Source of the DNA: Lacisediminihabitans profunda
Lineage (GTDB): Bacteria; Actinomycetota; Actinomycetes; Actinomycetales; Microbacteriaceae
Assembly: GCF_008040105.1 (NCBI RefSeq)
Contig: NZ_VRMG01000005.1
Span: 496,001 to 560,000, forward strand
DNA: 64,000 bases
Direction of reading: 5' to 3'
This document shows positions 34,479 through 43,188 of this stretch, piece by piece. A program made the position numbers and the translations under genes. The notes beneath the pieces were generated by a model. The model saw only the letters and a list, made by a program, of their open reading frames with translations, did no database searches and was not told where the DNA came from. Each line of letters starts with the position of its first letter. Position 1 is the first letter of the stretch.

Positions 34479-35489
34479 TCAGGCGGGCATGCCGCATCCG
34501 CAGCTCTGCCGCACGATGAGCTTGGTGGGGTAACGGCTGAAGTCGTCGGACGCCGTGGGGGCCACGAGCCGCTCGACGGCCTCCTCCGCCATCTCCGCCA
34601 CGGGCTGCTGCACCGTGGTGAGGGCGGGCCAGGTGTACTCGGCCTCCGGAGAGCCGTCGAAGGAGACGACGGCGATCTCGTCGGGAATGGCGATCCCCGC
34701 CTCGTGGAGGGCGCGGAGCACGCCAACGGCCTGGAAGTCCGAGCTCACGAAGATGGCGGTCGGGCGGTTGTCGTCGGCGACCAACTTCTGGCCGGCGGCG
34801 TAACCCCCCTCCCGGGAGAAGGCGGCGGCCGCGGCGGGTCCCGCCGTGAGTCCGGCGGCGGTGAGGGCATCCCGCCAGCCGCGTTCCCTCACGTCCGGTG
34901 GCCCCATCTCGCCCACGTAGCCGATGTTGGTGTGTCCGTGCCAGATCAGGTGGTTGACGCCGGTGCGGGCACCCTCGTAGAGGTCGGGGCCGACCGACGG
35001 CACGCCATCGACGGCGCTGAACTGGTTGATCAGCACCGTGCGGATGCCGCACTCGCTGATCGCGTTCAGGGTCGGCATGCTCACCTGGGCCGCCACGATC
35101 ATGCCGTCGACCTGACGCAGCGCGAGCTCCCGGATGCTGCTGGCGACATCGTGGCCGGGGCCATCGAAGTTCACCACGATGAGGGCATAGCCGTGCGCTG
35201 TCGCGGTGTGCTCGAGAACGCGGCCGAGCTCTACGAAGAACGGGTTGCCGGAGTCCGGCACCACGACACCGAACATCTTCGTGTGACCGATCTTGAGCGC
35301 ACGGGCCGCGGCATTCGGGCGGTAGCCGAGCACACGGATGGCCTCCAGCACCCGCTCGCGGGTGGCGGGGGCCACCGCACGGGGACCGGCGTTCACGGTG
35401 TAACTCACGACGGCGGGGCTCACCCCGGCGTACCGCGCAACATCGGCCCTCGTCGCCCGTCTGGCGGGAGCGCCGTCAACGGTGTCCAT
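34479..35489 (-). CDS. LacI-family transcriptional regulator, module 2
   Basis: This regulator of about 336 residues has a helix-turn-helix TRADVARYAGVSPAVVSYTV, hinge TRERVLEAIRVLGYRPNAAAR and a sensor domain starting FGVVVPDSGNPFFVEL. It ends in CGCGMPA, with two Cys typical of a subset of LacI-family proteins. I chose the ATG at 35489; a longer frame starts at 35525. It lies 93 bases downstream of the Gfo/Idh/MocA gene, with an A/T-rich GATATATC in the gap that may be its own promoter. It probably controls the divergent promoter at about 36.9 kb. Confidence 0.9.
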   Translation of the reverse strand: MDTVDGAPARRATRADVARYAGVSPAVVSYTVNAGPRAVAPATRERVLEAIRVLGYRPNAAARALKIGHTKMFGVVVPDSGNPFFVELGRVLEHTATAHGYALIVVNFDGPGHDVASSIRELALRQVDGMIVAAQVSMPTLNAISECGIRTVLINQFSAVDGVPSVGPDLYEGARTGVNHLIWHGHTNIGYVGEMGPPDVRERGWRDALTAAGLTAGPAAAAAFSREGGYAAGQKLVADDNRPTAIFVSSDFQAVGVLRALHEAGIAIPDEIAVVSFDGSPEAEYTWPALTTVQQPVAEMAEEAVERLVAPTASDDFSRYPTKLIVRQSCGCGMPA

Positions 35490-35582
35490 TCCAGCCGGCC
35501 CTTTCTCGGTGCGCCTTGATGCCAAGGTGCTCGAACATGACCGCGCGGGGCGGCGTGGAACCGATGATATATCGCCGGTCGA

Positions 35583-36827
35583 TCAGCGCGCCGATGCGGG
35601 CTCCGCCCCGGCCCCGACCGCGACCGGGAGCGACTTCGGAGCGTCGCCGAAATCGTCGATCGGCAGGCGGGCGCCGCCGTTGAGGGCTGACTGGTGGGCG
35701 ACGATTCCGGGGAGCGTGAATCGTGCGGCCACCCAGGCGTTCACGGGCGGCAGCGTGCCGTTGACCACCGCGGTGACGAAGTCGTCGGCGAGGAAGTGGT
35801 GGCTTCCCTCGTGCCCGTCCGGTGCGCCGATGTACGAGTCCGGGAGGCGCGACGAGTCGTGGACCTCGGCGTGGCCGGAGATGAACGACGCACGAAGCTC
35901 GGGAGCGACGTGGGTCAGGATCTCGTCGTCCGGCGACATCGTCTCAGCAGTGGCGAGAAGCGTCGAGACGTCCTCGACGCCGTCCTTGGTCTGCCAGACC
36001 GAGACCTCGGCGAGCTGCTCGAAGCTGCCCTCCGTGCCGAAGAAACGGAACCGGGACTCGCGGATGTGGGACGGGTAGCCGACGCGGCGCATCTCGTTGA
36101 TGCGCATCGAGCCGCCGCCGTCGAGTTCGAACAGGGCGGTCGCATTGGAGAAGTCATTATTGAACATGCTCGTCTCGCGATCGAACACGCCGTCCCCGAG
36201 CTGGTCTCGCACACCGATGCAGCTCACGCTGACCGCGTGCGTCGGCAGGGCGCCCAGAACGCCGCCGATGGAGTGCGTGGGGTAGAGCATGGGCGGATAG
36301 CTCGCCGTGCGCTTCCACTCCGCCCCCCCGCTGTACTCGTAGGCGGAGTAGAAGCCCAGGTCCATGTCGTGAACGTAGTCGCCCTCCGCGTAGAAGACCC
36401 GACCGAACGCGCCTGAGGCGAGTTTCTTGCGGGCGAAGACCGTCGCGGGGTTGTAGTAGCTCGTCTCGCCCATCATGTAGGTGAGTCCGGTCTCCCGCAC
36501 GGCGTCGATGATGGCGGCGATTTCGTCCCGGGAGATCGCCATCGGCACGGCCGAGTAGACGTGCTTACCCGCGCGGAGGGCGGCGAGAACCAGCGCGCCA
36601 TGCGTCCAGCGCTGGGTGAAGATGGCGACGGCGTCGACATCCGAGGCCAACATCGCGTCGAAGTCGGGCAGCGTACCGTCCAACTCCTGCAACTCGTTGA
36701 GCTCGACGGCGCGCTCGGCCACGAGGTCGGTGACGAGGACCCGGGAGACCTCGGGGTGAAGCTTGAACAGCTTCGTGAACTGGCCGGCGAACTGACCGGC
36801 GCCCACGACGCCAATGGAGATCGACAT
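35583..36827 (-). CDS. Gfo/Idh/MocA-family oxidoreductase, module 2
   Basis: This is a 414-residue NAD(P)-dependent sugar or inositol dehydrogenase-like protein. It has the nucleotide fold IGVVGAGQFAGQF, the VYSAVPMAISRDE motif at the usual EKP position (here A-V-P, so the catalytic-motif Lys is missing), the sequence MMGETSYYNPATVF and a C-terminal dimer domain. The change of EKP to AVP may alter the chemistry toward a non-dehydrogenase role. The ATG has AAAGGG about eight bases upstream. It is divergent from the binding-protein gene of the same module. Confidence 0.87.
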   Translation of the reverse strand: MSISIGVVGAGQFAGQFTKLFKLHPEVSRVLVTDLVAERAVELNELQELDGTLPDFDAMLASDVDAVAIFTQRWTHGALVLAALRAGKHVYSAVPMAISRDEIAAIIDAVRETGLTYMMGETSYYNPATVFARKKLASGAFGRVFYAEGDYVHDMDLGFYSAYEYSGGAEWKRTASYPPMLYPTHSIGGVLGALPTHAVSVSCIGVRDQLGDGVFDRETSMFNNDFSNATALFELDGGGSMRINEMRRVGYPSHIRESRFRFFGTEGSFEQLAEVSVWQTKDGVEDVSTLLATAETMSPDDEILTHVAPELRASFISGHAEVHDSSRLPDSYIGAPDGHEGSHHFLADDFVTAVVNGTLPPVNAWVAARFTLPGIVAHQSALNGGARLPIDDFGDAPKSLPVAVGAGAEPASAR

Positions 36828-36862
36828 GGTGTGACCCTTTCTGGAGATAGCTCACAATTACA

Positions 36863-36883
36863 CAGCGAATCTACACGCGTCAA
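36863..36883 (-). promoter_or_regulatory. Leftward copy of TTGACNCGTGTAG...CGCTG control element
   Basis: On the minus strand this reads TTGACGCGTGTAGATTCGCTG. It matches the rightward copy at 36948 over the 13-bp core with one difference and shares the CGCTG tail. It is placed before the Gfo/Idh/MocA gene, in a promoter position. Confidence 0.6.
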
Positions 36884-36934
36884 CACCCTGTTTGGGCGAC
36901 ACGCGACCCGTCAATGAAACGGACTCGGTGATCC

Positions 36935-36970
36935 TTGCGCTTGACTATTGACTCGTGTAGCTTTTCGCTG
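36935..36970 (+). promoter_or_regulatory. Promoter and rightward control element before the module 2 binding protein
   Basis: TTGCGC (36935) and TAGCTT (36958) are 17 bases apart and make a plausible promoter. TTGACTCGTGTAG with a CGCTG tail (36948-36970) covers the -10 region and is the mirror of the leftward copy at 36863. Confidence 0.5.
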
Positions 36971-37051
36971 AGGTCCCGCAGATGTCTGCCTGACCGCGGC
37001 TGGCCCGACAGCGAAACGAAGCAAATTTCACATCCCGATGGAGGAATGTCA

Positions 37052-38314
37052 ATGAGATCGCGATCGCTGTTCGTCGTTGCCGGTGCGACTGCCCTCGTGC
37101 TCGCTCTGGTCGGGTGCGGGTCCGCGCCGGGATCGAGCGAGACGAAGTCCACCCTGGAGTTCCAGACCGGGCAATCGGTGGACTCCGTCTTCCTCAAGCA
37201 GCTCACGACGATCACGAAGAAGTTCGAATCGGCGAACCCGGGAATCACCGTGGATCTCAGGCCGTCGACCTCCAGCTACGAGTCGGACATCAAGGTGCGC
37301 CTCGCCTCGGGCAACGTGCCGGACATCTGGTGGACGCACGGTTGGTCTCTGCTGCGGTATAGCAAGTTCCTCGTTCCGCTGCAGAACGAGGCGTGGGCGA
37401 AGGACTTCAACCCGGCCCTCGCCCCGGCGATGAAGAACTCCCATGGGCAGTTCTTCGCCTTCCCAGTCGACACGGATGTCGCGGGCATCATCTACAACAA
37501 GGACGTGCTCGCCGCCTCGGGCGTCTCGGTCGCCAGCCTCACCACCTGGGATGCCTTCGGGAGGGCGGCCGAGAAGATCGCCGCCACCGGCATCGCTCCG
37601 ATCACCGTCTCCGGTAAGGCCAATGGCCCGGCCGGCAACCTCGCCGACTGGATCGCCTCCGGCGCGTACTCGAAGTCGGAGCTCGCCGAGTTGTCCAGCG
37701 GCACCTTCGTCGACGCCCCGTACACGCACGTTCTCGACCTGATCGCGGCCTGGAAGAAGGAGTCGCTGTTCAACCCCGACTACGTCTCCGCCACATCGGA
37801 CGACATGTCGCGAGCCCTCGCGACCGGCAAGGCCGCGTTCGCGTTCAGCCAGAACACGACGGCGGGCGACGCGCTCCAGTACAATCCCAAGGCCAATCTC
37901 GGCTACTTCCCGGTGCCGTCCCTCACCGGCGGCAAGCCGTATCTGATTGGCGGGGAGATGAACGCGTTCGGGATCTCGAAGACCTCGAAGCACCTCAAAG
38001 ATGCGAAGGCATTCATCGCCTACCTGGCCAAGCCGGCCAACGCCACGGTGCTCGCGAAGGCGGCCGGCTCCATCCCGGGGCTGACGAATGTGACGCCGGA
38101 CCTCGGGGTGCTGCAGGCCAGCTACGACTCGATCGTGAAGCCGGGCAAGTTCCCGCTCGTGCCATACTTCGACCGGGTCTACCTGCCCAACGGCATGTGG
38201 AACACCATGGTGACGACCACGGACTCGGTGGTGACCGGCGGCCACGCGAACGTCGCCGCGGGGGTTTCGACGATGGCGAAGGACTTCGCCAGACTGGATG
38301 CCCAGACCAAGTAG
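37052..38314 (+). CDS. Sugar ABC transporter substrate-binding lipoprotein, module 2
   Basis: This 420-residue family 1 solute-binding protein has a signal peptide MRSRSLFVVAGATALVLALV with the lipobox LVGC. Then come LEFQTGQSVDSVFLKQLTTI, the ligand-domain pattern SGNVPDIWWTHGW, and FAFPVDTDVAGIIYNKDVLA. It should capture a sugar outside the cell and pass it to the two permeases that follow. I chose the second of two close ATG codons, at 37052, which has GGAGG seven bases upstream. Unlike the module 1 protein it is intact. Confidence 0.93.
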   Translation: MRSRSLFVVAGATALVLALVGCGSAPGSSETKSTLEFQTGQSVDSVFLKQLTTITKKFESANPGITVDLRPSTSSYESDIKVRLASGNVPDIWWTHGWSLLRYSKFLVPLQNEAWAKDFNPALAPAMKNSHGQFFAFPVDTDVAGIIYNKDVLAASGVSVASLTTWDAFGRAAEKIAATGIAPITVSGKANGPAGNLADWIASGAYSKSELAELSSGTFVDAPYTHVLDLIAAWKKESLFNPDYVSATSDDMSRALATGKAAFAFSQNTTAGDALQYNPKANLGYFPVPSLTGGKPYLIGGEMNAFGISKTSKHLKDAKAFIAYLAKPANATVLAKAAGSIPGLTNVTPDLGVLQASYDSIVKPGKFPLVPYFDRVYLPNGMWNTMVTTTDSVVTGGHANVAAGVSTMAKDFARLDAQTK

Positions 38315-38339
38315 CAGCGAAGGCCGACCGGGAGCGCGC

Positions 38340-39290
38340 ATGACTCAGGCCTCGACACCGGCCGCCACCGTGGCGGCTGCGACCGGACCTCGCGCCGCTC
38401 CGAGGAGCGCGCGCCTCCGGACGCGGGGCGGCGGCCTCATCAACCTGCTCTACCTGCCGGCAGTGCTGCTGTTCGTCGTGTTCACGGTCTATCCGCTCCT
38501 CAGCGGGGTCGGCTTCTCCTTCACCGACTGGGACGGCTACAGCCCGGACAGGGCCTTCGTCGCGTTGCAGAACTACCTGCGGCTCTTCCAGGACGACACG
38601 TTCCGGCTGGTTCTGCTCAATACCTTCGGGTATGGGATCGGCAGCACCGTCCTGCAGCAGCTGCTCGGGCTGGCGCTCGCGGTGGCTCTCGACCGGCCCT
38701 TCCGCGGCCGATCTGCCGCGCGGGCGATCATCTACCTGCCCGTGCTCGTCTCGCCCGTGATCATGGGGACGATGTACTACCTGCTCTTCCAGTACAACCA
38801 GGGGGCCTTCAACGACATCGTCGTGCTCTTCGGCGGCGCGCGCGTCGCCTGGCTGAGCGACCAGACGGCGGCGGTCGCCATCATCATGGTGGTCAATTCC
38901 CTGCAGTTCGTGGGCATCTCGATGATCATCTATCTCGCCGGCCTGCAGGCGATCCCCACCAGCTACTACGAGGCCGCGATGCTCGACGGCGCAGGGGCGT
39001 GGCAGCGGTTCACCGCGATCACCCTTCCCCTGCTGCAGCCGGCCTTCGCGACGAGCATCGTGCTCAACCTGATCGGCGGGCTCAAGCTCTTCGACGTGAT
39101 CAAGGTCATGACGGGAGGCGGCCCCGGCTACACCACCAACTCGGTGTCGACGCTCATCGGCGTCACCTACTTCGAGAACCAGAGCGCCGGATACGCCTCG
39201 GCGATGGGGATCGTGCTCTTCATCATCATCGCCATCTTCACCCTCGCGCTCAACGCGCTTCTCAACCGCCGACGACTGGAGCAGCAGTGA
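38340..39290 (+). CDS. Carbohydrate ABC transporter permease (MalF type), module 2
   Basis: This is a 316-residue CUT1 permease with six helices, starting LLYLPAVLLFVVFTVYPLL. It has the SFTDWDGY motif, an EAA loop SYYEAAMLDGAGAWQRFTAI and the family signature TGGGPGYTTNSVSTLIG. The ATG follows the binding-protein stop by about 25 bases and has GGGAG upstream. It overlaps the next permease by four bases (GTGA). Confidence 0.92.
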   Translation: MTQASTPAATVAAATGPRAAPRSARLRTRGGGLINLLYLPAVLLFVVFTVYPLLSGVGFSFTDWDGYSPDRAFVALQNYLRLFQDDTFRLVLLNTFGYGIGSTVLQQLLGLALAVALDRPFRGRSAARAIIYLPVLVSPVIMGTMYYLLFQYNQGAFNDIVVLFGGARVAWLSDQTAAVAIIMVVNSLQFVGISMIIYLAGLQAIPTSYYEAAMLDGAGAWQRFTAITLPLLQPAFATSIVLNLIGGLKLFDVIKVMTGGGPGYTTNSVSTLIGVTYFENQSAGYASAMGIVLFIIIAIFTLALNALLNRRRLEQQ

Positions 39291-40129
39291 GCCGGACTCG
39301 CACGGACGCCGGCCGACGCACCGGCAGGGCCGCGATCGGCGCGGCGCTCCTCGCGGTGATCCTGCTGCAGCTGCTGCCGTTCTACGTCGCCCTGACCACG
39401 GCGCTCAAGTCCAGGACGGACCTCTCCTCGCAGTGGCTGCTCCCGATCGGCGACCTGTTCTGGGGCAACTTCGCCACCGCCATCCGGGACGGCGGCATCC
39501 TCCGGGCCATCGGCAACAGCGCGGTCGTCACCGTGGCCGCCACCGCCATCGTCTGCGTTCTCGGCGCGCTCGCCGCCTACCCCCTCGCCCGTCGACGGAC
39601 GACGCTCAACAAGGCGGTGCTGCTCGGGATCATCGGCCTGATCATGATCCCGCCGCTGAGCATCCTGGTTCCGCTGTACTCGATGCTCAACCGGTTGGGG
39701 GCGATCAACACCTACTGGGGCATCATCCTGGTGATGGCGACGACCCAGCTTCCGCTCGCGATCTTTCTCTACTCCTCCTTCATGCGATCGCTGCCGATCG
39801 CGGTGGAGGAGGCGGCGGTGATGGATGGCGCCAACCTGCTCCAGGTGCTGTTCCTGGTGATCTTCCCCATGCTCAAGCCCGTCACCGCCACGGTGGTCAT
39901 TCTCGCCGGCGTCGCGATCTGGAACGACTATGCGCTGTCGGTCTACGTGCTCACCGACCCGCAGGTGAAGACCATCGCGCCGGCGATCGGCGCCTTCTTC
40001 TCCACCCAGTCCAGCAACCTCGGGGCGGCCGCCGCCGCGTCGCTGATGGGCTTCCTCCCGGTGCTGGTCGCCTATCTGTTCCTGCAGCGCTACTTCATTC
40101 GCGGGATCGTGGCGGGGTCGGAGCGCTGA
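39287..40129 (+). CDS. Carbohydrate ABC transporter permease (MalG type), module 2
   Basis: This is a 280-residue CUT1 permease. Its first helix is AALLAVILLQLLPFYVALTTAL, and the EAA loop is AVEEAAVMDGANLLQVLFLV, followed by WNDYALSVYVLTDPQVKTIA. The GTG start overlaps the partner gene. No ATPase gene follows; the operon ends here and a palindromic repeat begins about 20 bases later. Confidence 0.92.
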   Translation: MSRTRTDAGRRTGRAAIGAALLAVILLQLLPFYVALTTALKSRTDLSSQWLLPIGDLFWGNFATAIRDGGILRAIGNSAVVTVAATAIVCVLGALAAYPLARRRTTLNKAVLLGIIGLIMIPPLSILVPLYSMLNRLGAINTYWGIILVMATTQLPLAIFLYSSFMRSLPIAVEEAAVMDGANLLQVLFLVIFPMLKPVTATVVILAGVAIWNDYALSVYVLTDPQVKTIAPAIGAFFSTQSSNLGAAAAASLMGFLPVLVAYLFLQRYFIRGIVAGSER

Positions 40130-40147
40130 CGGCGCCATCCCCGTGAC

Positions 40148-40207
40148 TGTGCCCGATTGTCGGGTCCGGTACCGGTCGCCCGAGCCCAAACCCGACGAAC
40201 GGGAACA
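40148..40207 (+). repeat. Palindromic repeat element, copy 2
   Basis: The arms TGTGCCCGATTGTCGGGT and ACCCGACGAACGGGAACA pair at 15 of 18 positions, and the perfect palindrome CCGGTACCGG follows the left arm. The first 30 bases match copy 1 at 34354 in the same orientation. It follows the stop of the last module 2 gene and could also act as a terminator hairpin. Confidence 0.88.
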
Positions 40208-40310
40208 TCAGCGGCGAACGCGGCGAAGGCGGCGAAGAAACCTGAGAGTCCGGGCATCCGGCCTGTCGCTATGCTCCGGATGCCCCGGCCGAACCTAGAG
40301 TCGGAGGGTC

Positions 40311-41081
40311 ATGATTCGGTTTGATCAGGTAACCAAGCTCTACAAGGGCAACGCGCGACCGGCGCTCAATGCGGTGACGCTTGAGATTTTGCGCGGTGAG
40401 TTCGTGTTTCTCGTTGGGGCGTCCGGCAGCGGCAAGTCGAGCTTTCTGCGGCTCGTGCTCAAGGAGGAGAGCCCCTCCAGGGGCCAGATCCATGTGCTCG
40501 GCCAGAACCTCGGCGGCCTCACGAGCCGAAAGGTGCCGTTCTTCCGGCGCAACCTCGGTGTCGTGTTCCAGGACTTCCGGCTGCTGCCGCAGAAGAACGT
40601 GTTCGACAACGTGGCCTTCTCGCTGCAGGTGATCGGCAAGTCTCGCGGCTTCATTCAGGAGGCCGTGCCCGACGTGCTCAAGATGGTCGGCCTCGCGGGC
40701 AAGACCAACCGGCTCCCGCACGAGCTCTCCGGTGGTGAGCAGCAGCGCGTCGCGATCGCGCGCGCCATCGTCAACAAGCCGGCCATCCTGCTTGCCGACG
40801 AGCCGACGGGAAACCTCGACCCGTCAACGAGCGCGGGCATCATGACCCTGCTCGAGCGCATCAGTCAGAGCGGTACCACCGTGATCATGGCCACCCACGA
40901 CGCGGGCATCGTCGATCAGATGCAGCGCCGGGTGATCGAACTGGTGAGCGGCCAGATCGTGCGTGACGAACGCCAGGGCGGCTACCAGACCCAGGCGATT
41001 CCGCTTCAGGGCTTCGGCCCGTCGTCCATGCCGCGCCAGAATCTCGGCATCGCCGGCCAGGCCGAGGAGGCGATCCGATGA
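40311..41081 (+). CDS. ftsE: Cell division ATP-binding protein FtsE
   Basis: This ABC-type ATPase, with FtsX, controls peptidoglycan hydrolases at the division site. The 256-residue protein has Walker A GASGSGKS (36-43), the FtsE-specific [20 protein letters not shown], signature [10 protein letters not shown], Walker [14 protein letters not shown] and switch [11 protein letters not shown]-terminal tail of about 35 residues beyond the ATPase core is rich in Gln and Gly. The ATG has GGAGG four bases upstream and TAGAGT nine bases upstream. It overlaps ftsX by four bases (ATGA). Confidence 0.95.
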   Translation: MIRFDQVTKLYKGNARPALNAVTLEILRGEFVFLVGASGSGKSSFLRLVLKEESPSRGQIHVLGQNLGGLTSRKVPFFRRNLGVVFQDFRLLPQKNVFDNVAFSLQVIGKSRGFIQEAVPDVLKMVGLAGKTNRLPHELSGGEQQRVAIARAIVNKPAILLADEPTGNLDPSTSAGIMTLLERISQSGTTVIMATHDAGIVDQMQRRVIELVSGQIVRDERQGGYQTQAIPLQGFGPSSMPRQNLGIAGQAEEAIR

Positions 41082-41992
41082 GGTTCGGCCTGATCATGTC
41101 GGAGGTCGGACACGGACTGCGACGCAACTTCTCGATGGTCGTCTCCGTCGTGCTCGTCACCTTCATCTCCCTCACCTTCGTGGGGGCCGCGATCCTTCTC
41201 CAGTTCCAGATCGGCCAGATGAAGGGCTACTGGTACGACCGCGCCCAGGTGGCCGTCTACATGTGCACGAGCCTGTCGACCGACGGCAACTGCAAGCTCG
41301 CCGAGGCGACGAAGGACCAGAAGGCGCTGGTCGAGGCGCAGCTCAAGTCGCCGGCCATCGCCGGGCTGATCAAGAGAGTCGACTTCGAGAACCACGACCA
41401 GGTCTACGCCGAATACAAGGCGCAGTTCGGCGACACCACCGGCTCGGACTTCGTGACGCCCGCCTTCCTGCCGGAGACCTTCTGGATCAACCTCAAGGAC
41501 CCGCAGCAGGCCGACGTGATCGTGGAGAGTGTGTCCGACCTCCCCGGGGTCGAGCAGGTGAAGGACCAGCGCAAGTACCTCGATCCGATCTTCACCGCGC
41601 TCAACGCCGCGAGTTTCACCGCGGTTGGGGTCGCCGCGCTGATGCTCGTCGCCGCCGTGCTCCTCATCGCCACCACCATCCGCCTGTCGGCGTTCTCCCG
41701 GCGCCGCGAGCTGGGGATCATGCGGCTGGTCGGAGCATCGAACCGGTTCATCCAGACGCCCTTCATTCTCGAGGGCGTGATCGCCGCGCTCATCGGATCG
41801 GTGCTCGCGAGCGCGGCCGTCGTCGCGATCGTGAAGTTCTTCGTGCAGGGCTACCTCGGCGGCCAGGCCCAGGACACCCCGTTCATCGGGATGTCGGACG
41901 CCCTGATCGTGGTGCCGATCCTGCTCGTGGTGGGCGCGGTGCTCGCCGCGTCGTCGGCGAGCTTCGCGATCGGTCGGTACCTGAAGGTCTAG
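41078..41992 (+). CDS. ftsX: Cell division protein FtsX
   Basis: This 304-residue membrane partner of FtsE has four helices. The first is near residue 22 ([20 protein letters not shown]). A large external loop contains two Cys ([17 protein letters not shown]), an actinobacterial feature, and three C-terminal helices include [20 protein letters not shown] followed by [18 protein letters not shown]. The loop should contact a cell-wall hydrolase of the NlpC/P60 type encoded elsewhere. Confidence 0.95.
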   Translation: MRFGLIMSEVGHGLRRNFSMVVSVVLVTFISLTFVGAAILLQFQIGQMKGYWYDRAQVAVYMCTSLSTDGNCKLAEATKDQKALVEAQLKSPAIAGLIKRVDFENHDQVYAEYKAQFGDTTGSDFVTPAFLPETFWINLKDPQQADVIVESVSDLPGVEQVKDQRKYLDPIFTALNAASFTAVGVAALMLVAAVLLIATTIRLSAFSRRRELGIMRLVGASNRFIQTPFILEGVIAALIGSVLASAAVVAIVKFFVQGYLGGQAQDTPFIGMSDALIVVPILLVVGAVLAASSASFAIGRYLKV

Positions 41993-42080
41993 CAACCCGT
42001 TCGCGGTGGAGCGCGGTGGGATGCTCAGGTTAGACTGATGGGCTGCTCACGACGTGTGGGCCGGACAACAGGAGTGAATC

Positions 42081-42557
42081 GTGCCCAGGGAACGTGGCCA
42101 GAAGGTTGTGGCCACCAATCGAAAAGCCCGCCACGACTACACCATCGAGGACACCTTCGAGGCCGGACTGGTCTTGACGGGAACAGAGGTGAAGTCGCTG
42201 CGGGCCGGCAGGGCTTCCCTCGTCGACGGCTACGGGTTCATCGAGAACGGCGAGGCCTGGCTCGACGCCGTGCACATTCCCGAGTTCAACCAGGGGTCGT
42301 GGAACAACCACCCGCCGCGGCGCAAGCGCAAGATGCTGTTGCACAAGGCCCAGATCCTCAAGATCCACAACAAGGTGAAGGAGGGCGGGTACACGCTCGT
42401 TCCCCTGTCGATCTACTTCAGCGACGGCAACGCGAAGGTGGAGCTCGCCGTGGCCAAGGGCAAGAAGGAATACGACAAGCGCCAGGCGCTGCGCGAGCGC
42501 CAGGACAACCGCGAGGCCGACAGGGCGATGTCTGCACGCCGCCATCTGGGCGACTGA
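42081..42557 (+). CDS. smpB: SsrA-binding protein SmpB
   Basis: This partner of tmRNA in ribosome rescue has 158 residues. It contains the typical [35 protein letters not shown], and a basic C-terminal tail ([16 protein letters not shown]) that enters the mRNA channel. The GTG start follows GGAGTGAATC. It lies about 170 bases before ssrA, an arrangement common in Actinobacteria. Confidence 0.96.
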   Translation: MPRERGQKVVATNRKARHDYTIEDTFEAGLVLTGTEVKSLRAGRASLVDGYGFIENGEAWLDAVHIPEFNQGSWNNHPPRRKRKMLLHKAQILKIHNKVKEGGYTLVPLSIYFSDGNAKVELAVAKGKKEYDKRQALRERQDNREADRAMSARRHLGD

Positions 42558-42662
42558 CGAGGCGGAGTCAACCCTCGGCGGCGACCGCTCGCTTTCGCGC
42601 GGAATCCGGCGTAGGATAGAGGGCTGCCTAGGTAGCGAAGCCAGCGCCCGCGAGGGTGCTGA

Positions 42663-42690
42663 TTGACAAGTCAACAGTGCGCGATAACGA
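42663..42690 (+). promoter_or_regulatory. Likely ssrA promoter (TTGACA-16-TAACGA)
   Basis: A consensus -35 TTGACA is followed after 16 bases by TAACGA. Transcription would start near 42697, leaving a leader of about 33 bases to be removed by RNase P from the 5' end of tmRNA. Confidence 0.5.
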
Positions 42691-42729
42691 CCGCCTCCAG
42701 CAGCGAATTCGGCTGCCCGGGGTGAGCAT

Positions 42730-43106
42730 GGGGATGATCGGTTTCGACATTGCCTGCGCAAGTGTGAGAAGCGGGTCGAGGATGCAGGGTTAACTCGTTA
42801 ACGATCTCTGCAAACAATAAGTGCGAAAACAAACCGCGCTGACTTCGCTCTTGCTGCATAAGCAAAAGCACTAAATGAAGTCCGTCAGACCGGCGACGCT
42901 CTCTAACCGGATCCTGGCGCAATTTAGAGGGATTGCTACCGTGTTACGCCTTCGGGGCACGGCGGGACTTTTACCAGGGCTGGGCTTGTCGGATTGGATG
43001 CCAGTGGCAAATTCCGGAGCCGAGTAGAACGCTTTCACTGGCTACACCCGTAGAAGGCACATGACCACAGCAGTGGACGGGGGTTCAATTCCCCCCATCT
43101 CCACCA
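42730..43106 (+). ncRNA. ssrA: Transfer-messenger RNA (tmRNA)
   Basis: The 377-base RNA begins GGGGATGATCGGTTTCGAC and ends in a tRNA-like GGTTCAATTCC T arm, CATCTCC acceptor strand and ACCA. The 5' GGGGATG pairs with the acceptor strand (one G-U pair). The tag frame starts at GCG (42823) and ends at TAA (42859-42861), giving AKTNRADFALAA, with the ALAA end recognised by ClpXP-type proteases. The bases before the resume codon (CAATAAGT) resemble those of mycobacterial tmRNA. Confidence 0.97.
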
Positions 43107-43188
43107 TGGTCGTTATCGCGCACCGTTGACCTCCTTCCGTCGGCGATCGTATTCGGCTACGCGCACGTGGAGAGCGGGACATCGACCG

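Noticed and set aside
33235-40310. Composite transposon around sugar module 2
   Set aside because: No transposase or target-site duplication is seen; the bracketing repeats are short palindromic elements, so recombination is the more modest reading.
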